DNA from: Prostheceraeus crozeri
Lineage: Eukaryota > Platyhelminthes > Polycladida > Euryleptidae
Direction of reading: 5' to 3'
Assembly (NCBI GenBank): GCA_907163375.1
Contig: CAJQUW010005239.1
Coordinates: forward strand, 124,001-188,000
DNA: 64,000 bases
A program made the translations under genes and the position numbers. Below are positions 49,616 through 59,166 of this stretch, one piece after another (the stretch's first letter is position 1; every line of letters begins with the position of its first letter). A model generated the notes under the pieces. That model was given only the letters and a program-made list of their open reading frames with translations, had not been told where the DNA came from and did not search any database.

Positions 49616-50457
49616 AAGTTTTTTTGTTGGTCTTTATTTCTTAGGAATTAAAGATTTTTGATAATCTGAAAAATCTTCTATATTGGGAATTTTGTTTTCG
49701 GGACATAAAGGAAAATATTTTGTTTTATCTTTTATTTCATCAGGATATACTAAATCAACTTCATATATATAACCATGATTATAATTTCCATCATATGTTT
49801 TTTGATAATCAAGAATATTACACCATGACATTTCACCTGTTGGTAATTCTTGTATCATGCAAGAAGAATATAAGCTATTAAAATCATAATATAACAAATA
49901 GTTTTCTCTCATGATTTCATCAATTGCATTTTCACGTTCTACTCCTTCTCGTTTCGTTCGAAAAATTTCTAATATTTTTTCTTTTTCTTCTGGAGATAAA
50001 GGTTTCATTATTCCATAATCATCAGGATTTACTTTTTTATTGTAACACTGTACATAACGATTACCTAAAACTGATGAAACTCCACCTCTAATTCCAGATT
50101 CAAAAAATAATAATTTATCATATGTATTTTCTTTATAATGTTTAAGTTTAACATTTGTATGTTTAAATCCTGCTAACCATGTTAAACCTGGTGTAGAATA
50201 ACAATAACATGGATCTATTCCGTAATATTCTAAACACATGTCACGAAAGTTTTCGAAAAGATCAGCTAGTATTAATACATCTATCTGAAGATATTTCATT
50301 GTATAATCATACATTGTTTTACAATTTAACTCTCTCCAATTCTTTTCAGCTTCTGCATAGTCTTCTTCAGATAATTGTGATTGTTTTAATGTTGATTTAA
50401 ATTTATTTATTGGAGGAAGTTGTTTTTCTTCCATAATTTTATTCACAGAATTAAAAT

Positions 50458-50525
50458 CAGTCTTCGACTGTGAACCACAGGTTTTATCTCCAGTTATATC
50501 AGTCTTCGACTGTGAGCCGCAGGCT
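50458..50525. repeat. Duplicated double-hairpin palindrome inside polymerase gene
   Basis: Two units, each CAGTC-TTC-GACTG followed after two bases by a 4-pair triloop hairpin: AACC-ACA-GGTT in one (50473-50483) and AGCC-GCA-GGCT in the other (50515-50525). The second stem differs by a compensated pair (A-T versus G-C). It encodes CGSQSKTD twice on the minus strand. Confidence 0.9.
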
Positions 50526-51259
50526 ATATACTCATACGGAAATATTCCTTTTAAAGGTTTTAAATTATATTTATTTAATATTTTACATTGTTCAGATTTC
50601 AAAGTTTTTCCCATAACATCTAATGAATAAGGAGTAAAAAATCTAAATGCATCTAAAATTCTAATGCAACCTAATTGCATTGAAAAATATTCTTCTTCTG
50701 TTTTACATAGTACATTTATTTGTTGTTGTTGTAATTTTTCAGATGAAAATAAATCTTTCATTACTAGATGGAAATCATATTTAGAACCATTGTAGAAATA
50801 TAAAGGAAGAAAGTTATATTTAAATTTATTAGCATTAAGATTACAAGAATTATGTGCTGCACCTCTATATAATCCATTTAGATGATCATGATCTTTTACC
50901 TTATCCAGATATCTACCTCTGCCATTTTTATAATTTTTTGTAAATTCTTTTCCACAGTAATAACATTTTGTTTCATTAATAAAATTTAATTTTTCTTTTT
51001 CTGTTAATGGCATCATTGGAATATTTGTTTCAAGCAATTGTGAAAAACGTCCTTGTAATTCTTCTACTTTCTTTGTAAACATTTCTGAACTATCTTCACC
51101 ATAGTATTGATAATATTCTGATTTAAATAATTCAGGATAATTTGAATGAATGTACATTCCCCAACATAATGGTTTTTGTTCAAATAAATATTTTTCTTTA
51201 CCTTGTTCAGCTGCACTTTTTTCATAATTATCATTTTCATAATTATCATTTTCAGAATC

Positions 51260-51291
51260 GGGTGAAGCCCTGGAAGACATCTCCGATGTCT
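51260..51291. repeat. Double hairpin inside polymerase gene
   Basis: GGGT-GAA-GCCC (51260-51270) followed by AGACATC-TCC-GATGTCT (51275-51291), the longest triloop stem in the element (7 pairs). In frame in an acidic insert between exonuclease I and the rest of the domain. Confidence 0.85.
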
Positions 51292-51938
51292 CGTGATTTT
51301 GTGTCATATTAACATTATATGCTTCGAAATCACAATATATTGTAAAGGGTACTTTATTTTTAAAATACCATTTATTGTATTCTAAATAATCATCTTTTGG
51401 AAATGTGTTTCTGACTGCTTCGTTTTGTTGACAATTCTCCAAATGTCTATTCATTTCTTCTTTAGTTCTAAAACTTGTCATACATTGAAGACAAGGAAAA
51501 TTTGTTTTATCTGAAGTTTTTGTAAATATAGAAACATCTTTACACAATATAAAATGATCCTGATAATATAATATATTCGCTTGTGCTGGTTGTTTTGCTT
51601 GTTCTAATTTTTCAAATTTATCTTTGTATATTTCATGTGTTTCATCAATTTCTTTTGCAAGATTAAATGTATTTCTATGAAAATTTTGATTTAATATTTG
51701 TAGCTGATAACTATATTCTTTATCATATTGTTCTTTATATTGTTGTAGACATTTTTTAAAGATTCATTTATTTTTTGATTGGTTTCATTTTCTTTATTAT
51801 TTAATTCTTTATTGTCTTTATTGTCTTTATTATTTTCTTCATTTAATTTTTGAATCGTTTCTATCTTATTTTGATATTTATGGCCATATTCTTGTACTAA
51901 TATTTTTGTTTGTTGTTGATAATCTGTTTTACATTTTT

Positions 51939-53192
51939 TTAAATTTCATTTAAATTTTGTAATTTTTGTTGATATTCTACAGATAAAGATAAATAATCGG
52001 AATCATAATCATAATTATAATTACGTCCTTTATAATTATTATGATTAATCATTATTGGTGATAGTGTTTTAATAATTTCAAATTTTTCAGTACATATTAT
52101 ATTTCCTTGGTAATAAATATTATGATGCATGTAATTTCCTCTATCATTATATACTATTTCTGATTGACATAAATTTTTATTATTCAAATAAAATTTTTTT
52201 GAATCTGAGTAAAGTGGAGTAATTTTACCAATAGAAACATAATTCACATTTAATTCGAAAACATTAACTTCTATTAAATTTTTATTCTTTTTATGAAACT
52301 TTTTTAACCTATTATAATCATATGGAAATTCATCTAAGCCATCAGAGAGATCAAATTCATTTATGTATTCTTCTTTATTGTAATGACTTAGTCTTTCTTT
52401 GTGATATTTTGCAGGATGTAAATGTGCTATAATACTCCACAGAAAACAATAATCATCTTCATTTTTTATGTTGATTATTTGTGGTGAACTGAAAGGCAAA
52501 GGAACATAACTACCACCAGTATTATTTTTATATTTATCAATTACTATTTTCTTAGATAGTATTTTAACAAATCTCCAACCAGATTCACGTAACTGGGCTT
52601 CAATTATACAATTTTCTAATTTAAGTATCATCGATTCAAATATGGGTTGTATATCATTTACATTATGAATTTCTTGTGAATTTGTAAAATGTCCTTGTAT
52701 TATTTCTTCAGGAATTCCATCAGGTCCATTTTTTGTATAAAGTACTTCTACATTCATATAACATTTGAAAGATTTCTTAAATATATTATAAAAGTTTGTT
52801 AATACATTATAAAAAGATTCATCGGTTTCATTATGTTCAACAGATTCATTAAATAAATATTTTATATCTGTTACCGCTTCATCGGTTCGTTCAGCTTCAT
52901 CAAATTCATCAGTATCGCTAAATAAATATCTTCCATCTGGTAGGGTTTCATCTTCACTATTAAAAACTTTTTTATATTCCGAATGTGAATAATCATCAAA
53001 CATTTTTTTAACTTTTATATCAGTAGGCAATGTTTCTAGATAGTTTTTATAACTATTTAATTTTAATATATTTCCTTCATCAACTCGTTCTACATTTTGT
53101 AAATGCAATTTACTATTTAAATGAGATTGATAACTTCTTTTTGTTTGCAACTTTTTTTTACATAAGACACAATAAAACTTGGTATTTTCCAT
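51939..53192 (-). pseudogene. DNA polymerase B N-terminal extension
   Basis: Begins at an ATG preceded by AAAATAAAAAATG on the minus strand. It has a C2H2 finger (Cys8, Cys11, His24, His30), acidic repeats, then the conserved block INIKNEDDYCFLWSIIAHLHP followed by RLSHYNKEEY. That block is a hallmark of the N-terminal domain of animal Polinton polymerases. The frame stops at 51941-51939. Coiled-coil sequence continues in two other frames down to 51548, so two indels near A-runs (about 51945 and 51770) separate it from the exonuclease domain. Confidence 0.82.
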
Positions 53193-53350
53193 TTTTTATT
53201 TTTTAAAGAAAAATTTGTGTTTTAATTTTAGATATAAACATTCTAATATCAAGGACTTTAGAGTTATCATATATTATTATATATTTCACATTCTTAAGTT
53301 ATTTTATTTTCTTTATCATATTTAGTTTTATCACATTAAGTTTTATCATA

Positions 53351-54682
53351 TTAAGTTTTATCATATAACGTTTTATCAAAAGATAATTTAAATTTATTTT
53401 CACTAACTATTGATTCTTCATCATCATCATCAATTGATTCTTCATCATCATCATAAATTGATTCTTCAACATCATAAATTACACTTTTTGGGATTGGATA
53501 CCATTCTCTTATTGGAATATCTAACTCTAAATTACATCTTTTATCTGATAATAATGTAATAGAGAAAAATATTGGTCTTTGTTCTCTTTTGGAAAATTTA
53601 ATAACACCACCATAATCTGAATCACTTTTAGTTTTTATTAAAGATGATAAAATTTTAAATTGATTAGATGTAAATCCTAATTCAAATTTTGTAGACCCGA
53701 CACATAGTTGTCGAACAGTATCTTCAACTATACCATCATTATTATTTTCAATTGTAAGAAAATGAAATTTAGATAAATTTTGATTATATGTAGTATTAGT
53801 ATCATGTACATCAGTATGAGATATAAATTTTTCTTCACTTAAATTTTTATAATTACTAATATTTTTATAATCTTTTTTACCATTTACACCTTTTTCAGAT
53901 GTTTCAGAATCATCATTATTATAAGATTCTTTAAGATCGGGAAAAGCCCCAGAACCTTCGGTTCGTTTATTATGATTATGATTATGGTCATTGTTAATAG
54001 TATAAGGTGTAGTCCACATATAAATTTTTTCTTGTTGGGCCAAACCATTTATATAAGATTTTAATAAATTAATATTTAAATTTGAATATAATCCTATATA
54101 TGTATCATCATCATATCTTTGGGGCATTTCTAATGTTTCTTGTTTATAAATTGTATCTCTGTAATAAACTTGACATAATAATTCTTCATTATGTTTTTTA
54201 CTCTCGATATGAATATTATATTGGTTTTGATCGTCAACAAATAATCTTATTTTTTCTTTGGAAAAAGATTTTAATTTTCTAACTAATTCTTTAATATTAA
54301 TATAATTAATAATTTTAGTTTCTCTCCAATCAGTATTACTAATCGGCAAAACTGCTCTAATGAATCCATAAACATTATTATGACCTATTATAACCATATT
54401 TTCTTTATTTAATTCTACATATACAACATCATTAAATTTACTAACAATATCCATAAATTTAATAAATGGATCACCTGGAAAAATACAATAATTGGTTTCT
54501 ATAGAAGGTAAACCTTTAGTCTGTTCTCTAAATATTTCGGCTTGTAATTGAAATAAAATATTAACATCTATACATGGATTATTATTATCAAAACATTTAT
54601 TTTCAAATCCCGTTGATCTCGTCGAATAAGAAGAACAGGATGATGCGGGCAAATATAATTTTTTTAAATTTGCTTTATCCAT
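53351..54682 (-). CDS. Unknown protein upstream of polymerase; possible sliding clamp
   Basis: A 443-residue intact frame on the same strand as the polymerase, 158 bases upstream of it. The ATG follows AATAAAAAAATG. The segment DIVSKFNDVVYVELNKENMVIIG, split by a spacer from VNIKELVRKLKSF-type sequence, and a second half with TSNQFKILSSLIK, alternate strands and helices in a way that recalls PCNA-type clamps. This is inference; no diagnostic motif proves it. Residues around 230-250 include a palindrome-encoded insert (RTEGSGAFPDLK), and the C-terminus is an acidic DDDEES repeat. Confidence 0.5.
   Translation of the reverse strand: MDKANLKKLYLPASSCSSYSTRSTGFENKCFDNNNPCIDVNILFQLQAEIFREQTKGLPSIETNYCIFPGDPFIKFMDIVSKFNDVVYVELNKENMVIIGHNNVYGFIRAVLPISNTDWRETKIINYINIKELVRKLKSFSKEKIRLFVDDQNQYNIHIESKKHNEELLCQVYYRDTIYKQETLEMPQRYDDDTYIGLYSNLNINLLKSYINGLAQQEKIYMWTTPYTINNDHNHNHNKRTEGSGAFPDLKESYNNDDSETSEKGVNGKKDYKNISNYKNLSEEKFISHTDVHDTNTTYNQNLSKFHFLTIENNNDGIVEDTVRQLCVGSTKFELGFTSNQFKILSSLIKTKSDSDYGGVIKFSKREQRPIFFSITLLSDKRCNLELDIPIREWYPIPKSVIYDVEESIYDDDEESIDDDDEESIVSENKFKLSFDKTLYDKT
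53939..53964. repeat. Double hairpin inside the possible clamp gene
   Basis: GGG...CCC (53939-53949) followed by GAACC-TTC-GGTTC (53952-53964). The left half shares ATCGGG-AAGCCC with the unit at 51260, so the two look homologous although in different genes. Confidence 0.8.
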
Positions 54683-54728
54683 TTTTTTATTTTTATTAGA
54701 AAAAATTTTATTTTTTTATTGTTAAAAA

Positions 54729-55616
54729 ATGATGTTACCAAATGTCGGTGGAGGTGCATATATCCCGAATAATCGTGAATTAGAAATAGAAATAGAAAAT
54801 TATATCATGAAAACTGGAGACGTTTTATCTGGTCCATTGCATCTTTCTATTCTTCCGCAACAAAATACAGAGTTAACAAATAAACAATATGTTGATACGC
54901 AAATCAATGACTTAAAAGAAAAATATATAAACGATGTTTTGGTTCCACTGATGAATGAATTAAAGTTGCTTAAACTTAATGACAAATCATTAAACGAAAA
55001 ATTATTAAAACTTGATAAAAAGGATAGAGAGCTAGAAGCAGATATAGCAAAACTTTTTAAAAAGATTTCTGAACAATCAAAAATTTTAATATTACTTTCT
55101 TTAAATTTAAAATCTGCTGTAATTAAAAATAAACATCAGATAAAAATGTTAGAAGAACAATTAGAAGATGAAATAGAAAAACTACCTGAAAGAATTAAAA
55201 AAAATTTAAAGCAGTTACAAGCTACATTCCAAAAAAGTGTTGATGAATTAAGTTCTAAAATTACTCAACAAATAAAAAAGATGAATAGAATAATAAATGA
55301 AGTAAACTCACTTAATCAAAGAGTTGATGAAATGAAAACTCTTAAAATCAATTTAGAAAATGAATTAAAGAAAAATTTACAAGAATACTCTAAAGAAAAT
55401 AAAGAACAGTTAGATGCTGTTAAAAGACAATTAGATGTTCTTAAAATTAAGTTAAATGCTCTTAAAATGGCGTTGAAGATGAATCAGCAGAAAATGCAAG
55501 TTAATAGAAAAGAAATTAAAGTACATCACACGCTGCTTGACGCAATTGATAAAGTGCAACAATCAATTAATAAAGTTATCTCGAAGTTGTTGTCCATTCA
55601 CAAACGTAAATCTTAG
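54729..55616 (+). CDS. Coiled-coil fibre-like protein with phage tail-fibre-type motif
   Basis: The first 25 residues are glycine-rich. Residues 29-56 (TGDVLSGPLHL then NKQYVDTQI) follow the G-D-x-x-x-G-P-L ... K-x-Y-V-D pattern common in phage tail fibre subunits. The remaining 230 residues are a nearly uninterrupted heptad coiled coil with no cysteine and few aromatic residues. This suggests a trimeric or dimeric fibre or scaffold. The ATG follows TTGTTAAAAAATG. It is divergently arranged to the possible clamp gene, with 46 bases between start codons, and leads the capsid cluster. Intact. Confidence 0.6.
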   Translation: MMLPNVGGGAYIPNNRELEIEIENYIMKTGDVLSGPLHLSILPQQNTELTNKQYVDTQINDLKEKYINDVLVPLMNELKLLKLNDKSLNEKLLKLDKKDRELEADIAKLFKKISEQSKILILLSLNLKSAVIKNKHQIKMLEEQLEDEIEKLPERIKKNLKQLQATFQKSVDELSSKITQQIKKMNRIINEVNSLNQRVDEMKTLKINLENELKKNLQEYSKENKEQLDAVKRQLDVLKIKLNALKMALKMNQQKMQVNRKEIKVHHTLLDAIDKVQQSINKVISKLLSIHKRKS

Positions 55617-55669
55617 CGTAAATATTAACGTAAATATTTTTTCCCAAAAGTCAAATTTAATCCTAAAAA

Positions 55670-56257
55670 ATGCCTATAATTTATAAACACAATCTTAAAA
55701 ATTTTGATTCAAATCAAAGAATTGCTCATGAACCACGTATGAATCCTGTTTATCATTATGATAATAGAGAAACAGTCGGAACACAAAAGTTCCTAGGCAC
55801 CGCAGGTGCCGTTCACACGGAAGGAGCTGGTATATTTTCTGGTATTGGTAGTATCGTTAACTTAATTAAAAATAATAAAGATTTGATTACATCTGCTGCA
55901 AAAGGAGCAGCTGCTATAGGTAGTACAGCTAGTGCAATATCAAATGCTGTTAAGTCTCAAAGCGAATTAAAACAACTAGAAGCTATTCGTAAACTTAGGA
56001 ATGATTCCGAAGAACTAAAAAATTTAAAAAAACTTTCAGAGGAAACAAAAAATAAAATTGCTAACATAGCTGTTGGGGAAACCTTGAGGAGCGAAGCTCC
56101 GTCTGATAGTAAACATAAGAAGAAATCAGGCGTAGCCATAAAACGTTCAATTGAACCTACGGTTCGTTCAATTGAAGAAATAAGAGGAAATGGCGTGAGC
56201 AGCAACCTTCGGTTTAACCAGCAAAGCTGTAGCGGAGCTGGTCTAGCAAAATTCTAA
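55670..56257 (+). CDS. pVI/pX-like virion protein candidate
   Basis: 195 residues. A basic N-terminus is followed by a glycine-rich amphipathic/hydrophobic segment (GAGIFSGIGSIVNLIK, then AAKGAAAIGSTASAIS), as in membrane-active minor proteins of adenovirus-like capsids. A charged helix comes next. The C-terminal third is encoded largely by palindrome-rich DNA (56088-56165) and is probably disordered. The ATG follows CCTAAAAAATG. Placement directly before the major capsid gene fits a minor virion protein. Assignment by composition and context only. Confidence 0.5.
   Translation: MPIIYKHNLKNFDSNQRIAHEPRMNPVYHYDNRETVGTQKFLGTAGAVHTEGAGIFSGIGSIVNLIKNNKDLITSAAKGAAAIGSTASAISNAVKSQSELKQLEAIRKLRNDSEELKNLKKLSEETKNKIANIAVGETLRSEAPSDSKHKKKSGVAIKRSIEPTVRSIEEIRGNGVSSNLRFNQQSCSGAGLAKF
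55796..55810. repeat. Triloop palindrome GGCACC-GCA-GGTGCC
   Basis: Six perfect pairs, loop GCA, in frame in the pVI-like gene where it encodes the LGTAGAV stretch. Confidence 0.85.
56088..56165. repeat. Palindrome cluster in pVI-like gene
   Basis: GGAGC-GAA-GCTCC (56088-56100), GGC-GTA-GCC (56129-56137) and GAACC-TAC-GGTTC (56153-56165). The last two, with the following GTTCAATT, recur in the protease gene at 59896-59927. Confidence 0.88.
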
Positions 56258-56264
56258 AATTATG

Positions 56265-56380
56265 TTTTTTAGTAAAATTTTTTTTAGTAAAATTTTTTAG
56301 CAAAATTTTCTTAGCAAAATTTTTTTAGTAAAATTTTTTTAGTAAAATTATTTTAGTAAAATTATTTTAGCAGAATTTTT
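56265..56380 (+). repeat. Tandem repeat, unit about 15-17 bases (TTAGTAAAATTTTTT)
   Basis: About eight imperfect units (AGTAAAATT or AGCAAAATT followed by T-runs) fill the spacer between the pVI-like and major capsid genes. Confidence 0.85.
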
Positions 56381-56424
56381 TCTGTGTTTCAGAAAAACAA
56401 AAAGTCAAATTATTTTTTATAAAA

Positions 56425-57759
56425 ATGTGTTCGCTTATCGAAAATAAATTTAGATTAGACGATCCTCCGTTCGTCAGTTGCAATCAAAAAAAGAATGACT
56501 ATATAAGAATTGCTATGAATCCCGGATCTTCCAGTAGAGTAAATACTGGAGGTGATTTAATTTTTGAAGTTGATAATCAGCAGAGTTATATATATCTACC
56601 TGATTCATTTTTACACTGTGAATATTCTTTGTATAGTGATGCCAATTTTACAACACCATTACCAGAAACCGATAATATTGTACTAGAGAATAATTTTTTT
56701 CCAAGATTATTTACACAAATGCGTTTAGATGTTGCAACTCAAAATATAGAAACAATAAGTGATTCTCCAGGTGTAATTGATACAATGCTTAGATTTGTAA
56801 CAATTGGTGAAAATAATAAAAAGTATGAAATCGAAGGTTGGTTTCCTGATACTAATGATGGTATAATTGTTGATGATTTAACTCATGCTGGAACAGATGC
56901 AGCAGGAATTGCGAAAGATGTAGAAAATATTGCAAAACATTTAAATAAAACAAATAATGATGCATATAAAGAAAGACGTGAATTTAACAAGAAAAGTAAA
57001 CAGACAGTAAATTGGTCATTGTCTCCATTATTCGGATATTTAGATTATGATAAAATATCATATCAATTAAAATTTAAGTTAATAATTCATCGTACAGCAA
57101 ATAATGAATTAATCTTTTTTGGTAAGACTGGAAAAAAAGCATATTTAAAAATTGATAGACTTGAATGGTGGATTAAGCATATTACTCCTAGTTTAGAGAT
57201 TGAAACAGCTATTGCAAAAAGATTAAATACTAACAAACCAATTCCAGTAAATTTTCTAAAGCGTACTGCTAGTTCAGTAACTTTTTCCGAACAAAGATTT
57301 AACTGGCATTTTACTAGAACTGCGAATACTCCAAGATATTTATTACTAACTTTTCAAAGAAATAATTCTCCAAGTTTTGATAAGAACAACAATCTTTTTC
57401 ATATTAATACAATTCGAAGTTTGCAAGTTTCATTAAATCAAACCCGTTATCCAATTGATCCATTAAGATTCGATGATACCAATAATCAATTTATGGAAGG
57501 ATATGATTCTTATCGAAATCTTTGTATAGAATTTGGAGTTGAACCACAATTAACTCCTGGAGATTGGAGACATTTATATCCTGTTTTCTGTTTCGATTTA
57601 AGTGCACAATCTGAAGATATTATCAAGACTGGTTGTGATGTAGCAATTAATATTGAAAAGAAAGATTCCACAACTTCATTGATGGCTTATGGTTTATTGC
57701 TAGAAGATGTAAAATATTCTATTGAAATTCTTAATGGAAAGATGGCTAGGATAGGTTAG
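56425..57759 (+). CDS. Major capsid protein (hexon-like double jelly roll)
   Basis: 444 residues. The N-terminal part (DDPPFVSCNQKKNDYIRIAM, then FEVDNQQSYIYLPDSFLHCE) and the middle WSLSPLFGYLDYDKI and LEWWIKHITPS blocks match Polinton/adintovirus major capsid proteins. The C-terminal half holds FNWHFTRTANTPRYLLLTFQ and WRHLYPVFCFDLSAQ, also typical. Trimers of this protein would form the capsid facets. The ATG follows TTTTATAAAAATG. The frame is intact, and a double hairpin lies directly after the stop. Confidence 0.88.
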   Translation: MCSLIENKFRLDDPPFVSCNQKKNDYIRIAMNPGSSSRVNTGGDLIFEVDNQQSYIYLPDSFLHCEYSLYSDANFTTPLPETDNIVLENNFFPRLFTQMRLDVATQNIETISDSPGVIDTMLRFVTIGENNKKYEIEGWFPDTNDGIIVDDLTHAGTDAAGIAKDVENIAKHLNKTNNDAYKERREFNKKSKQTVNWSLSPLFGYLDYDKISYQLKFKLIIHRTANNELIFFGKTGKKAYLKIDRLEWWIKHITPSLEIETAIAKRLNTNKPIPVNFLKRTASSVTFSEQRFNWHFTRTANTPRYLLLTFQRNNSPSFDKNNNLFHINTIRSLQVSLNQTRYPIDPLRFDDTNNQFMEGYDSYRNLCIEFGVEPQLTPGDWRHLYPVFCFDLSAQSEDIIKTGCDVAINIEKKDSTTSLMAYGLLLEDVKYSIEILNGKMARIG

Positions 57760-57767
57760 TAACCTGA

Positions 57768-57811
57768 GGACCTTTGGTCCGATCGGCTGAAGCCTCGAGG
57801 AGCTTCGCTCC
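57768..57811. repeat. Triple hairpin after major capsid stop
   Basis: GGACC-TTT-GGTCC (57768-57780), GGC-TGAA-GCC (57785-57794), GGAGC-TTC-GCTCC (57799-57811), starting 8 bases after the stop. Its first two hairpins recur after the pX-like gene. It could shape mRNA 3' ends. Confidence 0.88.
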
Positions 57812-57877
57812 GATAAGTTAATTAAAATTTTTGTTAACTTAAATTTTTTTTAGTAATTAGTAATAAAATTTTTTTTG

Positions 57878-57956
57878 TAACTAGAATAGATTAAAAATTC
57901 CTAATTTAAAATTTATTCATAACTAGAATAGATTAAAAATTCCTAATTTAAAATTT
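57878..57956 (+). repeat. 37-base direct duplication
   Basis: Two near-perfect copies of a unit beginning TAACTAGAATAGATT (57878-57914 and 57920-57956) in the spacer before the small ORF. Confidence 0.9.
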
Positions 57957-57967
57957 TTTTATTAAAA

Positions 57968-58078
57968 ATGTCGCAAGCGAAAAGTAATAATAATAAAACT
58001 GTTGAATTAAAATTACGTAATATTGTTGACAAAAATACCCCTAAAACTATTACGATTAATAAAAAAAGTATTACATAA
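57968..58078 (+). CDS. Small ORF, 36 residues
   Basis: Begins MSQAKSNNNKTVELKLR and ends before TAA at 58076-58078, eight bases ahead of the next ATG. It has the TTATTAAAAATG start motif that the downstream pX-like ORF lacks, so both may share one transcript, or this may be the true beginning of a larger gene with a frame change. No homology recognised. Confidence 0.45.
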   Translation: MSQAKSNNNKTVELKLRNIVDKNTPKTITINKKSIT

Positions 58079-58086
58079 GTAAACCA

Positions 58087-58449
58087 ATGATAGAGAATAT
58101 TCAATTACAAGAAGAAAAGAATGGCGGGATTCTCCCATTAATTCCACTAATAATAGGTGGCATAGCAGCTGCAGGAAGTGTTGCAGGCGGGACAGCTGGT
58201 ATTGTCCAAGCAGTAAATAAAAATAAATCAGAGAAGGCAGCATTAGAAGAACAAAAACGTCATAATAGAGAGTTAGAGAAAGTTGCTAGGGGTGACGGAA
58301 TAGTAGATAATTTTATTAGTAAATTAAAATTAGTTGATGAAGGAAAACGAGTTCTTAAAAATATTCTCCACAATGTTGATGATTTAATTGAAATTAAAGA
58401 AACTAAAGATGGTTCTGGAATATATCTAAGTCCTAGTATGATTCGGTAA
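58087..58449 (+). CDS. Adenovirus pX-like core/membrane protein
   Basis: 120 residues. The hydrophobic stretch GGILPLIPLIIGGIAAAGSV (residues 17-36) closely resembles the C-terminal hydrophobic segment of adenovirus protein pX, for which adintovirus homologues have been reported. It is followed by a charged helix and a tail ending in SGIYLSPSMIR. In virions such proteins accompany the DNA core and may act on membranes. No TAAAAATG motif precedes this ATG. A double hairpin follows the stop. Confidence 0.65.
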   Translation: MIENIQLQEEKNGGILPLIPLIIGGIAAAGSVAGGTAGIVQAVNKNKSEKAALEEQKRHNRELEKVARGDGIVDNFISKLKLVDEGKRVLKNILHNVDDLIEIKETKDGSGIYLSPSMIR

Positions 58450-58457
58450 TAACCTCA

Positions 58458-58498
58458 GGACCTTTGGTCCGATCGGCTAAAGCCTCTGAACAAGGTTC
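58458..58498. repeat. Triple hairpin after pX-like stop
   Basis: GGACC-TTT-GGTCC (58458-58470), GGC-TAAA-GCC (58475-58484), GAAC-AAG-GTTC (58488-58498), 8 bases after the stop. Homologous to 57768-57811 except for the third hairpin, which has been replaced. Confidence 0.88.
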
Positions 58499-58530
58499 TA
58501 TCCGGTAAAACATTTATTTTATCTTTTAAA

Positions 58531-59166
58531 ATGAATTCTACAAATTCCGAAAATTTAATTAAATTAAAAATTGTTAATTTAGATTTATTGAATTACCTAT
58601 TAAACAAAAATAAAAACTCAAACTGTCAGCATATTGGAGGTGACATACAAAAAACATTAGAAAACTTTCCTGGATTTATTTGGAGTAAATATTCAAAAGA
58701 AAAACATCTTCCTGGTCATTCATATACCGGTCCAGGAACTCGATTAGATATAAGACTAGATGAGAATAATAATCCGAAACCAGGTGAAGAACCAATAAAT
58801 AGAGTAGATGACATATACGCTTATAGACATGATTTAGCTTATCGAAATCATGATCTAAGTTCTCGACATGCAGCTGATAAGAAGATGATTCAAGAATTGG
58901 ACAGTATTCAAAATCCTTCATTTAGAGAAAAAATTGAAAGAATGTTTGTTAAGAAAGCTTTACAAGCTAAAATACTATTCGGTCAGGGTTTAAATGAAAC
59001 GGCAGCAAAGGTGTCTGAGAGCAACGCTCGAACCTATGCCTCTGAAATTCATAGGGAATACAGAAGGCCTAAATATTTATTGAAAGTAAAAGTATTTAAT
59101 AAAGATGATATTTGGAGTGCTGATCTTATTCATATGCCGAATGAAAGGACTACAAATACGCATTGA
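58531..59166 (+). pseudogene. Phospholipase A2-like domain running into integrase N-terminus
   Basis: Residues 60-125 form a parvovirus-type PLA2 domain: calcium loop YTGPGT (65-70) and the catalytic HD pair in YRHDLAY (His100, Asp101), followed by AADKKMIQEL. Such domains help non-enveloped virions cross endosomal membranes. From about residue 172 the protein becomes integrase-like, with WSADLIHM holding the first catalytic acid (Asp198). The frame ends abruptly; one base back, the integrase continues at 59163. The arrangement suggests a single PLA2-integrase ORF or a fusion, now frameshifted near 59145. The ATG follows CTTTTAAAATG. Confidence 0.8.
59019..59029. repeat. Triloop palindrome GAGC-AAC-GCTC
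   Basis: In frame between the PLA2-like and integrase parts, encoding ESNAR. Confidence 0.65.

Larger units (their letters stand above)
49634..51547 (-). pseudogene. Protein-primed DNA polymerase B, exonuclease and palm motif A
   Basis: Motifs in order: a C2HC-type finger (Cys19, Cys22, His35, Cys39), exonuclease I CDFEAY (Asp73, Glu75), a treble-clef insert with CYYC and DHDH..H..C (195-235) like endonuclease VII, exonuclease II KYDFH (Asp258), exonuclease III YLQID (Tyr419, Asp423), and motif A YDFNSLYSS (Asp555). Two copies of CGSQSKTD (343-350, 357-364) come from a duplicated DNA palindrome. A second insert near 86-100 also carries palindromes. The frame is open upstream to about 51770 without a start, because the N-terminal part lies in another frame. 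Confidence 0.9.

Noticed and set aside
51930-51960. Programmed -1 frameshift at the end of the polymerase N-terminal frame
   Set aside because: The AAATTTA-like sequences there are either out of phase or lead to an immediate stop after slipping; a homopolymer indel is simpler.
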